A program made the position numbers and the translations under genes. A stretch of DNA of 64,000 nt from Deinandra increscens subsp. villosa (taxonomy: Eukaryota; Streptophyta; Magnoliopsida; Asterales; Asteraceae): positions 1,178,001 to 1,242,000 of the forward strand of contig JBCNJP010000014.1 of NCBI GenBank assembly GCA_039602395.1, in the 5' to 3' direction. The notes beneath the pieces were generated by a model, which did no database searches, was not told where the DNA came from, and saw nothing but the letters and a program-made list of their open reading frames with translations. Shown piece by piece: positions 45,590 through 58,100 of the stretch; positions within the stretch are counted from its first letter, which is position 1; each line of letters begins with the position of its first letter.

Positions 45590-46560
45590 AGGACTCGTGA
45601 CACCCGACTAAGGGACGATGCATAACCCTTATGGTGACTCACACCCCATGCAAAGCAATACATTCGAGTGTTTTATGTCTATGTAAGCAAACTCGCTTTT
45701 CACGCATGTCCAGTCTGAAGATAATGGTTGGGATGAAGGGCTTGTAATATTTTGTCACCGTGTAGATTTGATGGTGAATGCGTTGGTGAACTTGGCTCTG
45801 GTCACGACCGCCCATGTATGCACGTGAGCGGTGCATGGAGAAAACGGACCTTAGTCCTTTATAAAGATCTTTTCATAATAAATTAATCTGATGCTTGAGT
45901 TGTGCCCCTGCTAGTTCATGACAACGTATTCGAGTGTAACGGTACTTTGACCATAAGACCCTACAACTAAATGGCATTCAAGCAGACTATATTTGTTACT
46001 AACAACACAAATACTTATGGGATTCATACCAAATAGGTGATTAACGGGAGGAACGTGAGAACTGATTTAAGGCTGAGAGGCGGTCTATTCGTCTGTTAGC
46101 AACAATCTTAAGGAAAAATTATAAATAAACAGGCCATCAACCCCGCAACTGGTAAGTCCTCCCAAGTGATATTTTCTCTGATTGTCTAAGCCTAAAACCC
46201 ATTTTATCTTTATTTTAGTTTATTTGCTTAATTTAGTTTTATCTTAAACTTAAAGTAAGATGTGGTTAGTCGTTAACAGAGATAAAGTATCAAGAGCCCT
46301 CATTTCCATACATTGTGTCATTGGACGAACTCGGTATCTTACATCTGCTATACTATGCCGTAATAGGTGCACTTGCCCGTGTACGTGGTGTATAGTGATT
46401 GTTCGTTATCATGTTTTATAAATATAAAGCTTAGATGCAATAGTGATGTTGAAACAAACCCATAATCGTCATATTTTTATATACACCCGAACGCACACCA
46501 ACTATGAAGAAAGAGGCTGGACCTTATTAAATTAAGGTTAGAGGTAATATTTTGTATAGA
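45590..46560 (+). repeat. Gypsy-like LTR segment, copy B
   Basis: 45590-46430 matches the reverse complement of 27192-28028 along its whole length, with about 90 percent likeness by eye. It continues past the point where copy A is cut by copia-2 (TATAAATATAAAGCTTAG), then a block at 46500-46560 resembles 28870-28920. The left edge is set by the copia LTR ending at 45589. Confidence 0.75.
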
Positions 46561-47773
46561 ATATAAAAAGCAGAAACTATTTTAAATAGAATTGAACACC
46601 TTTATAGTATGTTATTTTAAATGTTTGCCTCTAGAAACCATGGACATAAACCGTATCTTTTTGTATTTCGTATTATATGCTGAAAGTTGGTGATGCTGTT
46701 AACAAAGTATTAGTATTGTTCATTAGAAGGAAAGAAGTAAATCTGAAGCCATGAGCCACAAATTGTTTTAGAAGGAAAGAAGTAAATCTGAAAGGGTGCT
46801 AAAACACCAAGATGTTAGTATTACACAGAATGTCCTCTCTTTAGCATCTTAAGCTTTAAGAACTTAAGCTTTAAGAACAAGGATGCAACCTGATTGAATT
46901 TATGTTCTTACCTATAGAATTAGCATGTAAGCTTTTTACAAAGGGATTATTGCTGATGATGGATATGTGTTTGAAAGCATGGCCAAGATGATTGATGAAC
47001 TTTGACTTTGTTGAAAATTGCCATCTTTCTGGCATACAAGAGGACAATTATTCAACCTATAATAAAGATTCTCGAAGCCTAAGAATGTAGCTACTTTCTA
47101 TTATTTCAACTTATTTAGTTCAGATTTTTTATGAATGATTCTAATTGTGATAATTATGTCAACTTATTTAGTTCAGATTTTTTATGTCTATGATGCAGAA
47201 CATCTAAAACATTATACTTTAAATCTTTCGACTTCTTATGATGACATCTAAACCAACAAGGTGACCTCGCAGCGCAACGCACGCGGGGTATACCTTTAGT
47301 TACTTTTAATCATGTATTATTTAACCTGTGCGGAATTAGAAATTTTCTTAAAGGGTAGCACAAATTTTTTGTGGGAGTTCAAGGGCTGCGTAATTAATTA
47401 GTACGATTGCCAAGAAGCCATACATGATAGTTATATTCGGAATATGCATTTTGTCAAAACAGGATCAAAATATATATTTACTCATAAGAGTTAAAGTTGA
47501 TCTGAAAAGGCTCCTAAATTTATGAAGTCTAAGAAGGATTTCTAAAAACTCATAAGCTGGCTCAAACTAACTCTGATTGAACTCATTCTAGTGGCATTGG
47601 AACCGGCTCGTCATATGAACTTAGCTTTTTGGGGTTTAGCTTTAGGCTATAGAATTTTTGTTTTCCAACTCATTGTGTCTTTCTGCTCTTCATTGTGTCT
47701 TTTTGATCGGCTACTCATTGTTACTTAAGGTTTAGATCTACGGTTTAAGATTTAGAGTTTAAAATATAGCTTT
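46561..47773. other. Non-coding interval with small duplications
   Basis: No gene. Small tandem pieces: GAAGGAAAGAAGTAAATCTG twice (46726 and 46772), CTTAAGCTTTAAGAAC twice (46847-46878), TCAACTTATTTAGTTCAG twice (47106 and 47159). A Helitron-like terminal hairpin lies near 47268-47300. Confidence 0.55.
47264..47300 (+). other. Possible Helitron-type 3' end
   Basis: CAGCGCAACGCACGCGGGGT can form the short GC hairpin typical of Helitron 3' ends and is followed by ATACCTTTAGT, close to the usual CTAGT. No 5' TC end was located. A similar hairpin occurs at 58080-58100. Confidence 0.3.
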
Positions 47774-49380
47774 TGTTATGGATTTGGGTATTCAATCACA
47801 TACACACAATCAGGACTGTTATTAAAGGAAAAGGATGAACACATGAATTTAACATTGTTCGGTCGATGTGACATACTCCCACAGGCTGCAACTAGGATTC
47901 GTATATTGATATCTGCCACTTTCACTCGTGGAGAAGAATTATAATTACAAGATAAGTATATATAGAGATGATCTAGGGATAGAGACTTAGGAAAAAAACA
48001 CAACTAAACGGGCAAAAATAGGTCCATCCTTAAGTCTTCAAGTTACGACCCAATCGAGCCTACACCAAACCCAACAATCTCCCACTTGGAGACTTGATCA
48101 TCTTCAAACAACCATCCGCTATGAACTCTGTATCTCCTATAATCTCCTCATCTTTCTGGCTGCATCGACCTTCTGATCAGTTAACCTGAAGGCACGTTAA
48201 AGCTCCCTAGATCTCCAACACATCAGTCACGGCTGAACTGCTCCTGACATGTCCTCTATCCCTACTAGCTCCCACTGAGACAAATTGTTGGATTTTGAGA
48301 TATCATGGGGACAAACACTCTCCATATTCAGCAAGTAATCAACTAGAGAGATTTTATCAACTGGACCTATGTTTCTCTTTACCCACTGTCAACTGGTAAC
48401 CTTAGCTGAAGGACGACCCAGGCTCCCACCCCTACAAATACCAGTCCCTGTTCATCCAATTATCTAACACAAAAGAACTTTTTCTTCAAACTTGGAATCA
48501 CTCTGACATCCTTCAAAGTCCAAGAATTGACTGAAGTCTTCAAATCAATGCCACCCATGCCCGTAACATCAAGAACATGCGTCATCATTTGTTAGCATAA
48601 CCTTACCAAAGTCAGCAACTTTCAGATTCTGTAAAGAACAATCTGTGTCTCGTGTGATGTATGAAATAGAGCTTAGAGATCGATGTAAGGCTGTCAACTA
48701 ACCATGATCCTAACCATTGGTTCAGAGCCAGCGAACCAATGGTTTGCTGGATGGCTTGGTTAGTTGGTCAACATAGACTATAAATCGTTCATGTGTGTAA
48801 CACTTTAGGACAGATCTGTCTTTGAGCCTCTAGGTGATTGCAAAGAGCATTCTAGAGTGAGAAACAACTAGAGAGAGTCTTGTATTATCTCTTAGTGATT
48901 TCTAATACAACAACTCTTATATATACATCTCATTTCATCGATATTGGTCATCAAACCAGTAGTAAGATCCTCTCAGGCTCTTACAGCGGGTAGCATGAAA
49001 TGAAGCACCGGAATCCATAACCCAGGAATCCACACTTCTCTACACGCTATAGATTAAGGAATCATTTTCTACGTAGTCTCCTACGGTCTTAATCCTTTCT
49101 TAGCATTCAGACAATGATTCCTGAAGTGACCCCACCTGTTTACTACTCCAACATGTCACGTCATCTTGAGCCCTAGACTGACTCCTTATGTTCCCGCTCC
49201 CACTACCTCTGTTATTCTTTCTTCCTCTGCCAACATGGTTAATTCACTCGTCGATTTACCTGAATTTATCCTCTGACGTCTTCACCCAAAATAGTATCAT
49301 GAATCCCATCAAAAGTGAATTTTCTGGTAGAACTCGTAATCGCTGTAACACTTCCCGACCAACTATGAGGCAATAAAATT
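47774..49380 (-). mobile_element. Degraded copia element
   Basis: The LTR 47774-48076 reads TGTTGGGTTTGG... on the minus strand and borders a polypurine tract (AAGTGGGAGAT, 48087-48077). Further right, on the minus strand, are a protease motif WVMDSGASFHAT (about 49026-48991) and a broken zinc knuckle (CW...GHFRNHC, about 49155-49108). RT and RNase H between them are missing, so a large internal deletion joins the protease region to the 3' end. Many stops. A hairpin lies at 48692-48772. Confidence 0.75.
48692..48772. repeat. 80-bp imperfect hairpin
   Basis: GTCAACTAACCATGATCC...AACCATTGGTTC pairs with GAACCAATGGTT...TGGTTAGTTGGTCAAC, leaving a loop of about 9 bases and a few bulges. It may be a small inserted MITE in the copia relic. 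Confidence 0.75.
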
Positions 49381-49996
49381 AATAATAGTAGAGCATGGAC
49401 ATCATCAAAATGTCTTCCAAAGTGACAATTAGATGGTCAACAGATGCCATCGGCTAAACTGTTTATAATTCTTGTGAAGAAGACATATAAATCAAGTTAA
49501 AAGAAAAGATGTCATCTTCAACAAAGTTTTGTGACTAAATTTGCTTACGGTACATAGATTAAATGCAAAAGTGGGACATCAGGCATGACTTATTGGGTTA
49601 GTGGTGAAGTTGATAAATTGGGTGGTGATCAAATTAGTTAATTTCTACAAATAGAAAACCATGTTTACTTTCATATGATTTGTCTAAAACCTTGGAGTTT
49701 TAGTTTCTAAACATTTTTGTGTGTATAACTCTCTTTGGTTATATTTTTTTTAGATATCTGGCTTCTTATTTTTTAAAATTTCTTTGTTTATTTTAGAGAC
49801 TTAAATTGAGATTTTGTACAAAAACATATAAAAAAAACTTATATTACTAAAAGTATTTAAATATTAGAATGCCAAGATATATGTCAAACCACCTTTCATA
49901 ACATCAATTCCATTCCACACAAAAGATTAGAACGTTTGACATAAGGTTTCATTTGGAAATTACAAGCACTATTAATACACTAAATTTCATTTGTTG
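49381..49996. other. Region downstream of the dioxygenase gene
   Basis: AT-rich, with no gene or repeat recognised. It should hold the 3'UTR and polyadenylation signals of the minus-strand gene ending at 49997. Confidence 0.5.
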
Positions 49997-52519
49997 TTAA
50001 GGTTTAATCTTATAAACCTCCATCATTGCTTCAGTGTCTCCCTTCTTCTCTTCATAAAACTTCAAAAAGTCCTTAAATTTAAAGGGTCGAAAAAGAGGTA
50101 CTTTTGTGTCGATCAACGACTTGGCTGGTTCTACAAGGGTCTCTTGATAAGGATGGATGAAACTCACAACCGTTGTCCGAGCCTCCCTTGAGTTTGTCAC
50201 CGCTCTATGTTCCGCACTTCTTAGCTTCCCGTTGCTAATTATCTAAAACACATTTCCACCAATCGTGTAATTCACATTTTAGTATGAAAAAACGACTACT
50301 TTATGAATAAAAATGGATTAAAATGATAACCTGTAATTGGTGACCAATGTTAACCACAAAAGCATGAGGTAGTGGCTTAACACCAAGCCACTGCTCATTT
50401 TTGAAAACCTGAAGTCCATAAACATTTTCTTGTAAAAGCACGGTTATGAGGTTAGGATCGGCATGTTTTGGTAACCCTAATGTCAAATCGGGACTAGGGC
50501 ATTGAGGGTAGTGGTTAATCGACAAAAATTGACCCCCGGTTAGCTCTTCTCCAAAATATCCTAGTTCGAGTCCGAGTCCCTCACGAATTAGCTCCAACAT
50601 TCTCAACGACAGTTCTCGCACTTCTAACGAGTATCTTCCAACAATGTCTCTTCAAAACAAAGCAAGAAACATTAACCTTTTGAAATCAATCGTTAGATAT
50701 AGCAATTTCAAGTAATTTAATGGTGAATTTGGGTTTGTGTTTTCCTTAACAGATATAGAAAAAGTGAAAATTTAGAAGAAAAAAAATTGGTGAGCTTGTT
50801 AAAAGTTGTCTCACTTTGTAACCTTATAAATTGTTTCTATTTTGAATGAAGCATCATTTGATTTGGGTCAAAAAACAAATTCTTGCCACAATAGGATCGG
50901 GTTGAATTGAGTAGTTTAGAAAAAGAAAAAGTATCAAAATAGTCGGTGGTAAATTTTGAAAATTTTTTAATGGGTCGGAAATTCTTTAGGTTAGGTCCAG
51001 ATGTCTATATCGCTACATGCACACACACAAAAAAGAAAGACCAGTTCAGGCCAGTCTGGTCACATGCATGGAGTCTTAGAAGATGAAAACCCTCTTTTAA
51101 TTTATAAAACCGTTTCATAATACCTAAATATACAAATTATAACTCAATAAGTTTCACCCAATCCAATAAAATTCCAAGTTTTAACAATTAACAAATAATT
51201 AAATAATTACATAAATCTTAAACTCTTCAATTTTTTATTACTGCACTGAGTGGGGATTGGAATTGTAATTGATAAAAATTAATTTGGGTTATAGGTAACT
51301 AAGAATTGACAATTAGGTTAAGATTAAACGGCTATGGGTACTTAAGAATTGGGTAAAGATTATTGGCCTTTATCATATATGGGTAAATGGGTAATGTATA
51401 TTGGATATAATTTAATTAGTCTTAGTTTTAAAATATTTGTATTATAAACAACTGTACTAATAAGTTCATGATCAGTTTATATTTGTAAATTTTATTCTTT
51501 AAATATAAATTTTTTTAAAGGTTGAGTCGTTGAGATTTGATGGGGTCCCTAACGAAATTTCTTGGGGTCCCTGAGTATCAGATCGTGTATATAACAATAT
51601 AAAAAAAATTCATGAGTGTCAGCCGACACCCATTATCACTGTTTATGATGTCTCGTGCCGACAGATGGATAGCGACGGACGTAATGATGATGGGGGCGGA
51701 GCGTAGTTGGATTGCAAATGGACAAGTTCTTGTTTTTAATGTGTTGTATAGTTTAAGTTGATTTAAGCGAATCATGTTTTTACCTAAATAAACACATTCT
51801 TTAAATGATAGGTTACGATTGCCGGTTACAAGTCATATAATTAAATAACTATGGCTATGTGTAGTGTCGTAGTGTCTAATCAGTATGAGGTAAAAAACAA
51901 CACCATGTAGGTGTCATGCATAATCAAGCTTACACTTACTAGTCACTACACATGGTCTAAAGGTCATGAGTTAGGTCATCTTACCGGTAATTGGTAGGTT
52001 TTTCAGGCCATAAGCAAACCCATTCGTCTAACGGATGACATGGGTGTCGTAGATTGTCCCGCCAGAAATGAATCTTTTCGTTAGCGTAATTATAACCACT
52101 TGTGTAAAGCTTGCATCTTTTCATTGGATCGATCGAGTATAGCTTCGCCTTCTCCTCATCAGCCATGTCAAAGAATTCTTTGACTACTTTCATGGTGTCA
52201 TCAATTAAATCTTCAGAAACCCCATGATTGATTACCTGGTTGTATCAAAATTTTAAAACTTCACTTCAAAAAAAAAAAAAAAAAAAAAAAACATAAATTG
52301 GATCAATTTGCATGAAGAGCTAACCTGAAAGAATCCGAATTCTTGACAAGCATGTAGTATTTCTTGAACTGTTTGACTTTGACTTCCAGAGAGGTCAATA
52401 AGTGGGATGTTTTGACACAAAGAAACCTCGGCTGATCCTGGACGTTCATCGATGGGGAAGATGTAGTTTTCCGGTAAGATTTTAGTAGTTTTGGACCAGG
52501 TTGAAACTAGATTCTCCAT
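49997..52519 (-). CDS. 2-oxoglutarate/Fe(II)-dependent dioxygenase (H6H-like, DOXC class)
   Basis: Four exons on the minus strand, all with GT-AG introns: 52519-52325, 52235-51985, 50649-50331 and 50242-49997. They join in frame to 336 residues, the usual length. The N-terminal DIOX_N part has IPLIDLSGS (residues 38-46) and EFGFFQVINHG across the first intron. The catalytic jelly-roll has NHYPQCPSPDLTLGLPKHAD with iron ligands H211 and D213, GLQVF, and H267 in SNGKLRSAEHRAVTN. The 2-oxoglutarate-binding RxS site reads R277-T-T279, so Thr replaces Ser. Such cytosolic enzymes hydroxylate, desaturate or epoxidise small molecules. The closest family I recall is hyoscyamine 6-dioxygenase-like, where tropane specificity cannot be assumed. 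The ATG at 52519 is chosen over an in-frame ATG 38 codons upstream, since family N-termini begin near here. Intron 2 (1.3 kb) is non-coding. Confidence 0.88.
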
Positions 52520-52639
52520 GGTTCTTGATCTGCAAGATTTGGAATAACTTAAAGACTTGAATAGGTTGACTTTTGAGATGAATGTTTCACTGTGAATTGG
52601 AATCTTTTTTAGTTGGTGAAGATTTAAATACATATACGT

Positions 52640-53149
52640 GTTGCCGGCACGAGATAGATTTTTAACATATTCTTAAAACTAAATGTCCATTTAATCGGTC
52701 AAAATGTCACAAAATACAAAATGGCCATTGATTTTTTCTTATCTAAAAAGATAACCTTTTTAACACAATCGTTAACGTCTGATCTAAATTGACCATATAT
52801 TACACCAATCATAACAAGCAACGTCAAAAGTAAAAAATGAACTTTTAATTCAAAATTGGTTAATATGGTGGTCACGTATTGACAAATTTCGGATTAAAAA
52901 TTAATTTTGCCGGGCTAAGGTCGTATTGACAAACTTTAAATTAAAAATATTTTTTTTCTTTTGACGTAACTTGTTTTGATTGGTGTAACACGGTCCCCTT
53001 TTGACCAAAATAGGGGCATTGACAACCGTGTTGAAGGATCATTGTGTGGAAAAAGTCAATGGTCATTTTATGAAAATTGTTTGTCAAAATGGTTAAAAAA
53101 ATTCTCTTTTAGCAAATTATGTGACAAAATCACGACAACCTTTTTTTCT
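52640..53149. other. Region upstream of the dioxygenase gene
   Basis: AT-rich, with no gene. A TATA-like TATTTAAATC (about 52633-52624 on the minus strand) lies about 110 bp upstream of the chosen ATG. Short words such as TTGACAAA and GTGTAAC recur in both orientations (52740-53050), which suggests a small decayed repeat. Confidence 0.4.
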
Positions 53150-54330
53150 GAATGACGATTTTATTTACAACAGGAACACCGGCTAGCAAGACGCTAAGTC
53201 AGCCCCAACTGCAAACGACACTAAAACATCATAAATCAAACTTACACCATTCGGACCATAACACACCCCATCCTTTAGCCCCTACACAACACCCAGAAAA
53301 AAGTTATAGATTTAATCTCCGATACCATTCCAACCATAGTCGATCTCTTGCCATTAAACACCAAATCGTTATGTCACCTCCAAATAACCCAACAAATAGT
53401 CTGAAACACAACATCCAGCATCGCATCTTTAGTCTTCCTTACGGGACGGTCCAGGAAGTCAACAACATGTCCTTAATCGAAAATAAATAAAAATCGGGGA
53501 CATGACACCATTGAGATATTAAACTCCATAATAAAAGAGCATGGCTACAACCAGTGAACAAATACGATTTTGTTTCCTAATCCTCCTCGCAAAGAGGACA
53601 ACATTACGATGGAATCACAACCCCTCGTTTCACAAGGCCATCAAACAACACTTGCTTAGATTGATTTTAAGGCTGGACACCAAGAAAAAAACGACCAAGC
53701 AAGCGGGATAAATTTGCAAAATTCAAATCAAACCAAATACCAAGGGTTAACACGTCATTAGCAAAAAGTATATTGGATAAAATCGGTCCCCCATCGGGAT
53801 AGGGATATCGTTAAAAACTCACACCCTCCCGGCTTTCTCCATCATCCATGAGAATGCTTCCATGACCACGAGAAAAAGAAACGCGGAAAGGGGATCCCCT
53901 TGTCGAAGGCCACGTGAACATTGTAACTCCCATGTGGGTGATCCATTCATAAGAACCGACGCTCTAGACGAACTGAGACAGCCCCAAACCCAAAGCCTCC
54001 ATTATTTCCGAAAATTCATTTGAGAAAGTATCGAGTCCAAAAAATCATACTATATAAAGTCGTAGGCCTTCTCAAAATCCACTTTGAAGAGCATCATTTT
54101 ACACTTGCTTCTCTACCCCCACGAAATGACATCATTAACAATAAGAGGATCGTCAATGATGTTTCTGCTTGCCATGAATGCCATTTGAAACTCCGAAATA
54201 ATACTACCAATCACCATCTTCATCCTATTCACGAGCACCTTTGAAATGACCTTCGAGATGCACCCAACCAAACTAATGGGGCGGAAGTACTCATGCGGGA
54301 CACCTAAGGCAATAGTCTAGGTTAATCCTT
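53150..54330 (-). pseudogene. LINE (L1-type) RT relic with internal deletion
   Basis: Read on the minus strand from 54330: LVGCISKVISKVLVNRMKMV, IGSIISEFQMAFMASRNIID, DDPLIVNDVISW, FKVDFEKAYDF, then SVLMNGSPT-like VLMNGSPTWELQ and CSRGLRQGDPLSAFLF. A FANDV motif stands where FADD(A/D) is usual. After it the relic jumps to the C-terminal part (DRPVRKTKDAMLDVVFQTIC, VIWRWHNDLVFNGK). Stops and shifts are frequent. It starts abruptly 26 bp from the PBS of the LTR at its right. Confidence 0.82.
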
Positions 54331-54356
54331 TTCTAATAACCTAGATCCCTACAGCC

Positions 54357-54373
54357 GTGGCTCTGATACCAAT
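54357..54373 (-). promoter_or_regulatory. Primer binding site next to LTR-like copy 2
   Basis: ATTGGTATCAGAGCCAC on the minus strand lies about 5 bases from the end of the LTR-like repeat (GGTTGGGGTGTAAGA). It supports an LTR nature for the 1-1381 / 54374-55170 family. Confidence 0.8.
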
Positions 54374-55170
54374 CTCTTACACCCCAACCGACGACGAAAT
54401 ATGTCGGGACGCGGTGATTATCCAGATGCACACAACCACTAACTAAAGTTGTGATAACTTAATCAAACGTACTTCATTACAATAATAATGTGAACAAATA
54501 TCCATAAGCAATAAACAACAAAGTCTGATTTAAAACATTAACTAGGTCCATAGTTCCTAAGTGATAGCATCTCGAGTCCTCAAACATAATAACCTGAAAC
54601 ATGTATAAAATAGGGTCAAGTAAAAGTAGTTGGTGAGTAACTTTAGTGTATACTATATAGTTAACACATGCGATTAATGTGTCCACAATAGTTCCTTAGA
54701 ATATGATAATAGGTGTATATAATAGCGTAAGTAATATACGTAAATTAATCCTTGACAATTTATGTATTCAATCACCCAATGCCAAACCAGTCAAATCAAG
54801 TGGGTTGTCAACCAATAGCTATTATTGTTACCATAGGCACGTGGTCGTTAATGATTACGCTCATCCCAAACTTACCATGATTATCGTACCAACCATATTA
54901 TTCCAATCATATCGTACCAAATGCACATAAGTTCACATAATCAAGTAACACACAAAGACAAACATAATATCGCATAAAGTTTTTCAGAAATATAGAGTTT
55001 TAGATACAGTGTACATGTTATACCCCAAACAGTAAAGTAAAGTGGCTATGAATACTCACAGGAATAGTAGTGCGAGTGATGAGATTAACACCGAAAGCAA
55101 AAGAAATCGTGAATCCTAAGGTTACCCTAATTGAACGAATAGGCTAAATGAATAGAGAAATCGAAACGAT
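54374..55170 (-). repeat. Long LTR-like repeat, copy 2 (5' LTR)
   Basis: Aligns with about 560-1381 in reverse orientation. On the minus strand it has CCT|GTGAGTATTCATAGCC (near 55068), GGTTGACAACCCACTTG near 54815, an acceptor-like TACATGTTTCAG|G near 54597, CACTTAGGAACTATGGACCTAG, and the terminal GGTTGGGGTGTAAGA. The upstream U3 part probably reaches beyond 55500 but is too diverged to fix. No protein-coding capacity. Confidence 0.65.
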
Positions 55171-58100
55171 AAAAGTCTACATTTATATATAATTGGCGAA
55201 TTATGTATATCTATGTTTAAAAGCATTTAAGTTAATTGTATCAACACTTTTGACGTCTTGAACATGCTTTGGCCTATAGGTTACGACACTCTCATCTGGG
55301 AGTCTCAGGTAAGCATCCAGGTCCGACAGTAGCTCCGGATATATACGCAACACTTACCTTTGACGGAGACCCTAACTACCGGTGTTTTCACTCTTTCAGT
55401 TAGTACATGTCCAATTCGTTTCAAGTGCTAACACGAAAACATTTATTAGATTGATTTACATGGTTTGGACTTAAATTGCAATTCTGTGGAAATTGATCCT
55501 AAAGTTTTATGCGTCAATTTTAGAATACATTAAACTTAGGTTCTCAATTCGGTAATTCATAAATTACATGGTCAAAATTGAAAATATCATAGTTTACTTA
55601 AATAAAGAAATCTACCCTCTTGTTTCCATACTTACAAAAACAACACTAAAGTTTACCAAATCGCATATTTAACCAAGATTATGATTTCTAAACTAATCTA
55701 ACATGATTATGAACAATCCGGATCAGAATCTTACAATTAAATCATTACCAAATCATCCGGATAAAAATTTAAGCAAGAAAAGTCTTGATTAAACAAGTCG
55801 TTTGATAAAGCTTCAAACTTTATGATCAAATTTGGTCTTTTTTGCATTAGAAACATCATAAAATAATTAAGAAATCATTTAGGACGAGTAAAGATCATTA
55901 GAACATTGATTAATTTGATTTACGAAGAAATCCCCCAATTATATATATATTTACAAATTGCAACTTAATTTGTGAGGAGAGTTACTATTACGTTGCAACC
56001 ATTTAGTAAATTACACATGGATGTTATGGCCAATGGCTTTGTGCCATTTGACCATGTTATTATTATTAATATTTTTTTTTGGCTAGCTAGGGTTAAAAAA
56101 GGCAAGTGTTTTGCTCTGTTTCTCCGCTTCCGTTGCCAACTCACGGTGTAGAAGAAAGAACACCTTTTTTCTTCTCCGCCTATTCATCGCTTGCCTATTC
56201 TTTCTACTCTGCGCCAATTGTTTAAAGTAATCACCGATGTTTTCTACTTCGCTTTCAAAGCCATCGCTCTAACTACGGAAGACGATTTCTGATTCTCGAC
56301 TTGCGATTGTGATTTCTCGCTTTGCTCTTCGAGGTATAATTGTCGATGTTTGTTCTAGGGTTCTGTAAATTTTGGGTACTTACTCTCGGTTCTTCTGTTC
56401 CATTTATTCGTTGTTGTGCGTCTTCCTTCGTCGTTTTAATGTTTGTATGCTAGGATTTTGCTTCTCTTATTGCTCTGTCACTGTGAATTTAGGTCTTTTT
56501 TTCCTATAAAACCAGTTGTTATGAGTGTTTAAACTTTGATGTTATCAATTGATAGACTACAATTATCCATGTGATACTTATATGGTTATATCAATATGTA
56601 CTTTGCTGAAAGATCAGTTTGTGTGGCAAGAACGCTGAAAGATCAGTTTGTGTGGCAAGAACAATAGTAGCCTCTCACCCGATCAATTTATTGATAGACA
56701 TAGTTGGTCTATTGACATAGCTATTAGGTTAACCTACAGAAAATGTGATTGCTTAGCACTGAACATCGTAGCCAGTCATGGCTATGGCTTAGCAACATTA
56801 GTTCTTAAATAACCTTTAGCAAAAACGGTTAAAGCCCTTTGTGCAAAACTTTAGAACACGTGATTTCTATGATAATATGTATATATGAACTTGGCTGCTA
56901 TGTTCTCTTAGGGGTTAGCGTTTTCTGTGGTCCTAATCCTTTAGCTTTACTCATCAGATTAAGTTTATCTGCATGTTTATTGTGATTAAGAAAGATAAAT
57001 TGTTTTAGAGGTTACCAAGTCTGCCAAGTGACTCTTTGTATCTAAATCTCCTATTAAGTACATGGATATTAAAAGGTCAACCACTCTTACGCCATGTAGG
57101 GATTTGGTCATTGTATGGGTCAAAATAATTTTATTTGTAGTCAAGACAGGTAAGGGTGAAATAAAAAGTATTTTTATCATATATGAGCTAAGAGTAATCT
57201 GAATAATTGCATAATTGTTTTGTACTTGACTGATCAAAGTTTTTTATTAGGATTTTGTATGAAAAACATTGATGCAGATTTATGTTTGCAGGTTGGGACT
57301 TCCGCTCTGCACCTAACATGTTTTCATAAGGCTATTTGCAAAATGTTAGTTCGTTTGTTTTTAATACTTATATGTATTGCATGATTTTTTAGACTTATAT
57401 CATTCATTAATTTTACTTTTCAACGCTCCCAATAAGTTTAGAAAAGTAACTAATAAAAAAAATGAACCTACAGTCATAAAATGCATCTCCAAACTAAGTG
57501 TAAAGTGAAGCCATGACAAAAATGATCTAATGTATCTCATATATGGTTGCACATATGATAAAGTAAATTAAATGACTAAACAGTTCACTTTTATATCCCA
57601 CATTCATGCAGATGAAAAATAGTCATCCCCCAACAAGTTAAAAAAGAAAGAGGATTGACAAAAAAAAATTACAACAGAAGTAAATCCTGTCCTTTGTTAG
57701 TATAAGTAAATGTTCAAGGAAAGTAAATATTTTGGAAGACTAATGCAGAAATATGGTTAGTAAACGATCAGGGCAAGTAAATATTTTGGAAGGCTAATGC
57801 AGGAACATGGTTCTTAGTTAAACATAACCCATTATCAGGTCTGGGTTACTTTATGACAACGATGAAGCATAATTTTTTTTGCAATAGCTATCTTAATAGC
57901 TTTCTTAGTAGTTGTAACAAAAGGCATGTAAGGCCATATGCTAGCGAAGACTGCAATTTTTGTAAAGAACAACTAATGTCATGGCATTTGCGCTCACAGT
58001 GCAACAAAGTTCTACATTAACTCTCTCCTAACTTTCTTAGTGTCACATGAATATCCATAACGTCAAACGCCAGTCATCCGCCGCAACGCGCGGACGGGTC

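Noticed and set aside
55900..56350. First exon of a protein-coding gene
   Set aside because: The leader and donor look plausible, but no coding exon with a recognisable domain was found downstream.
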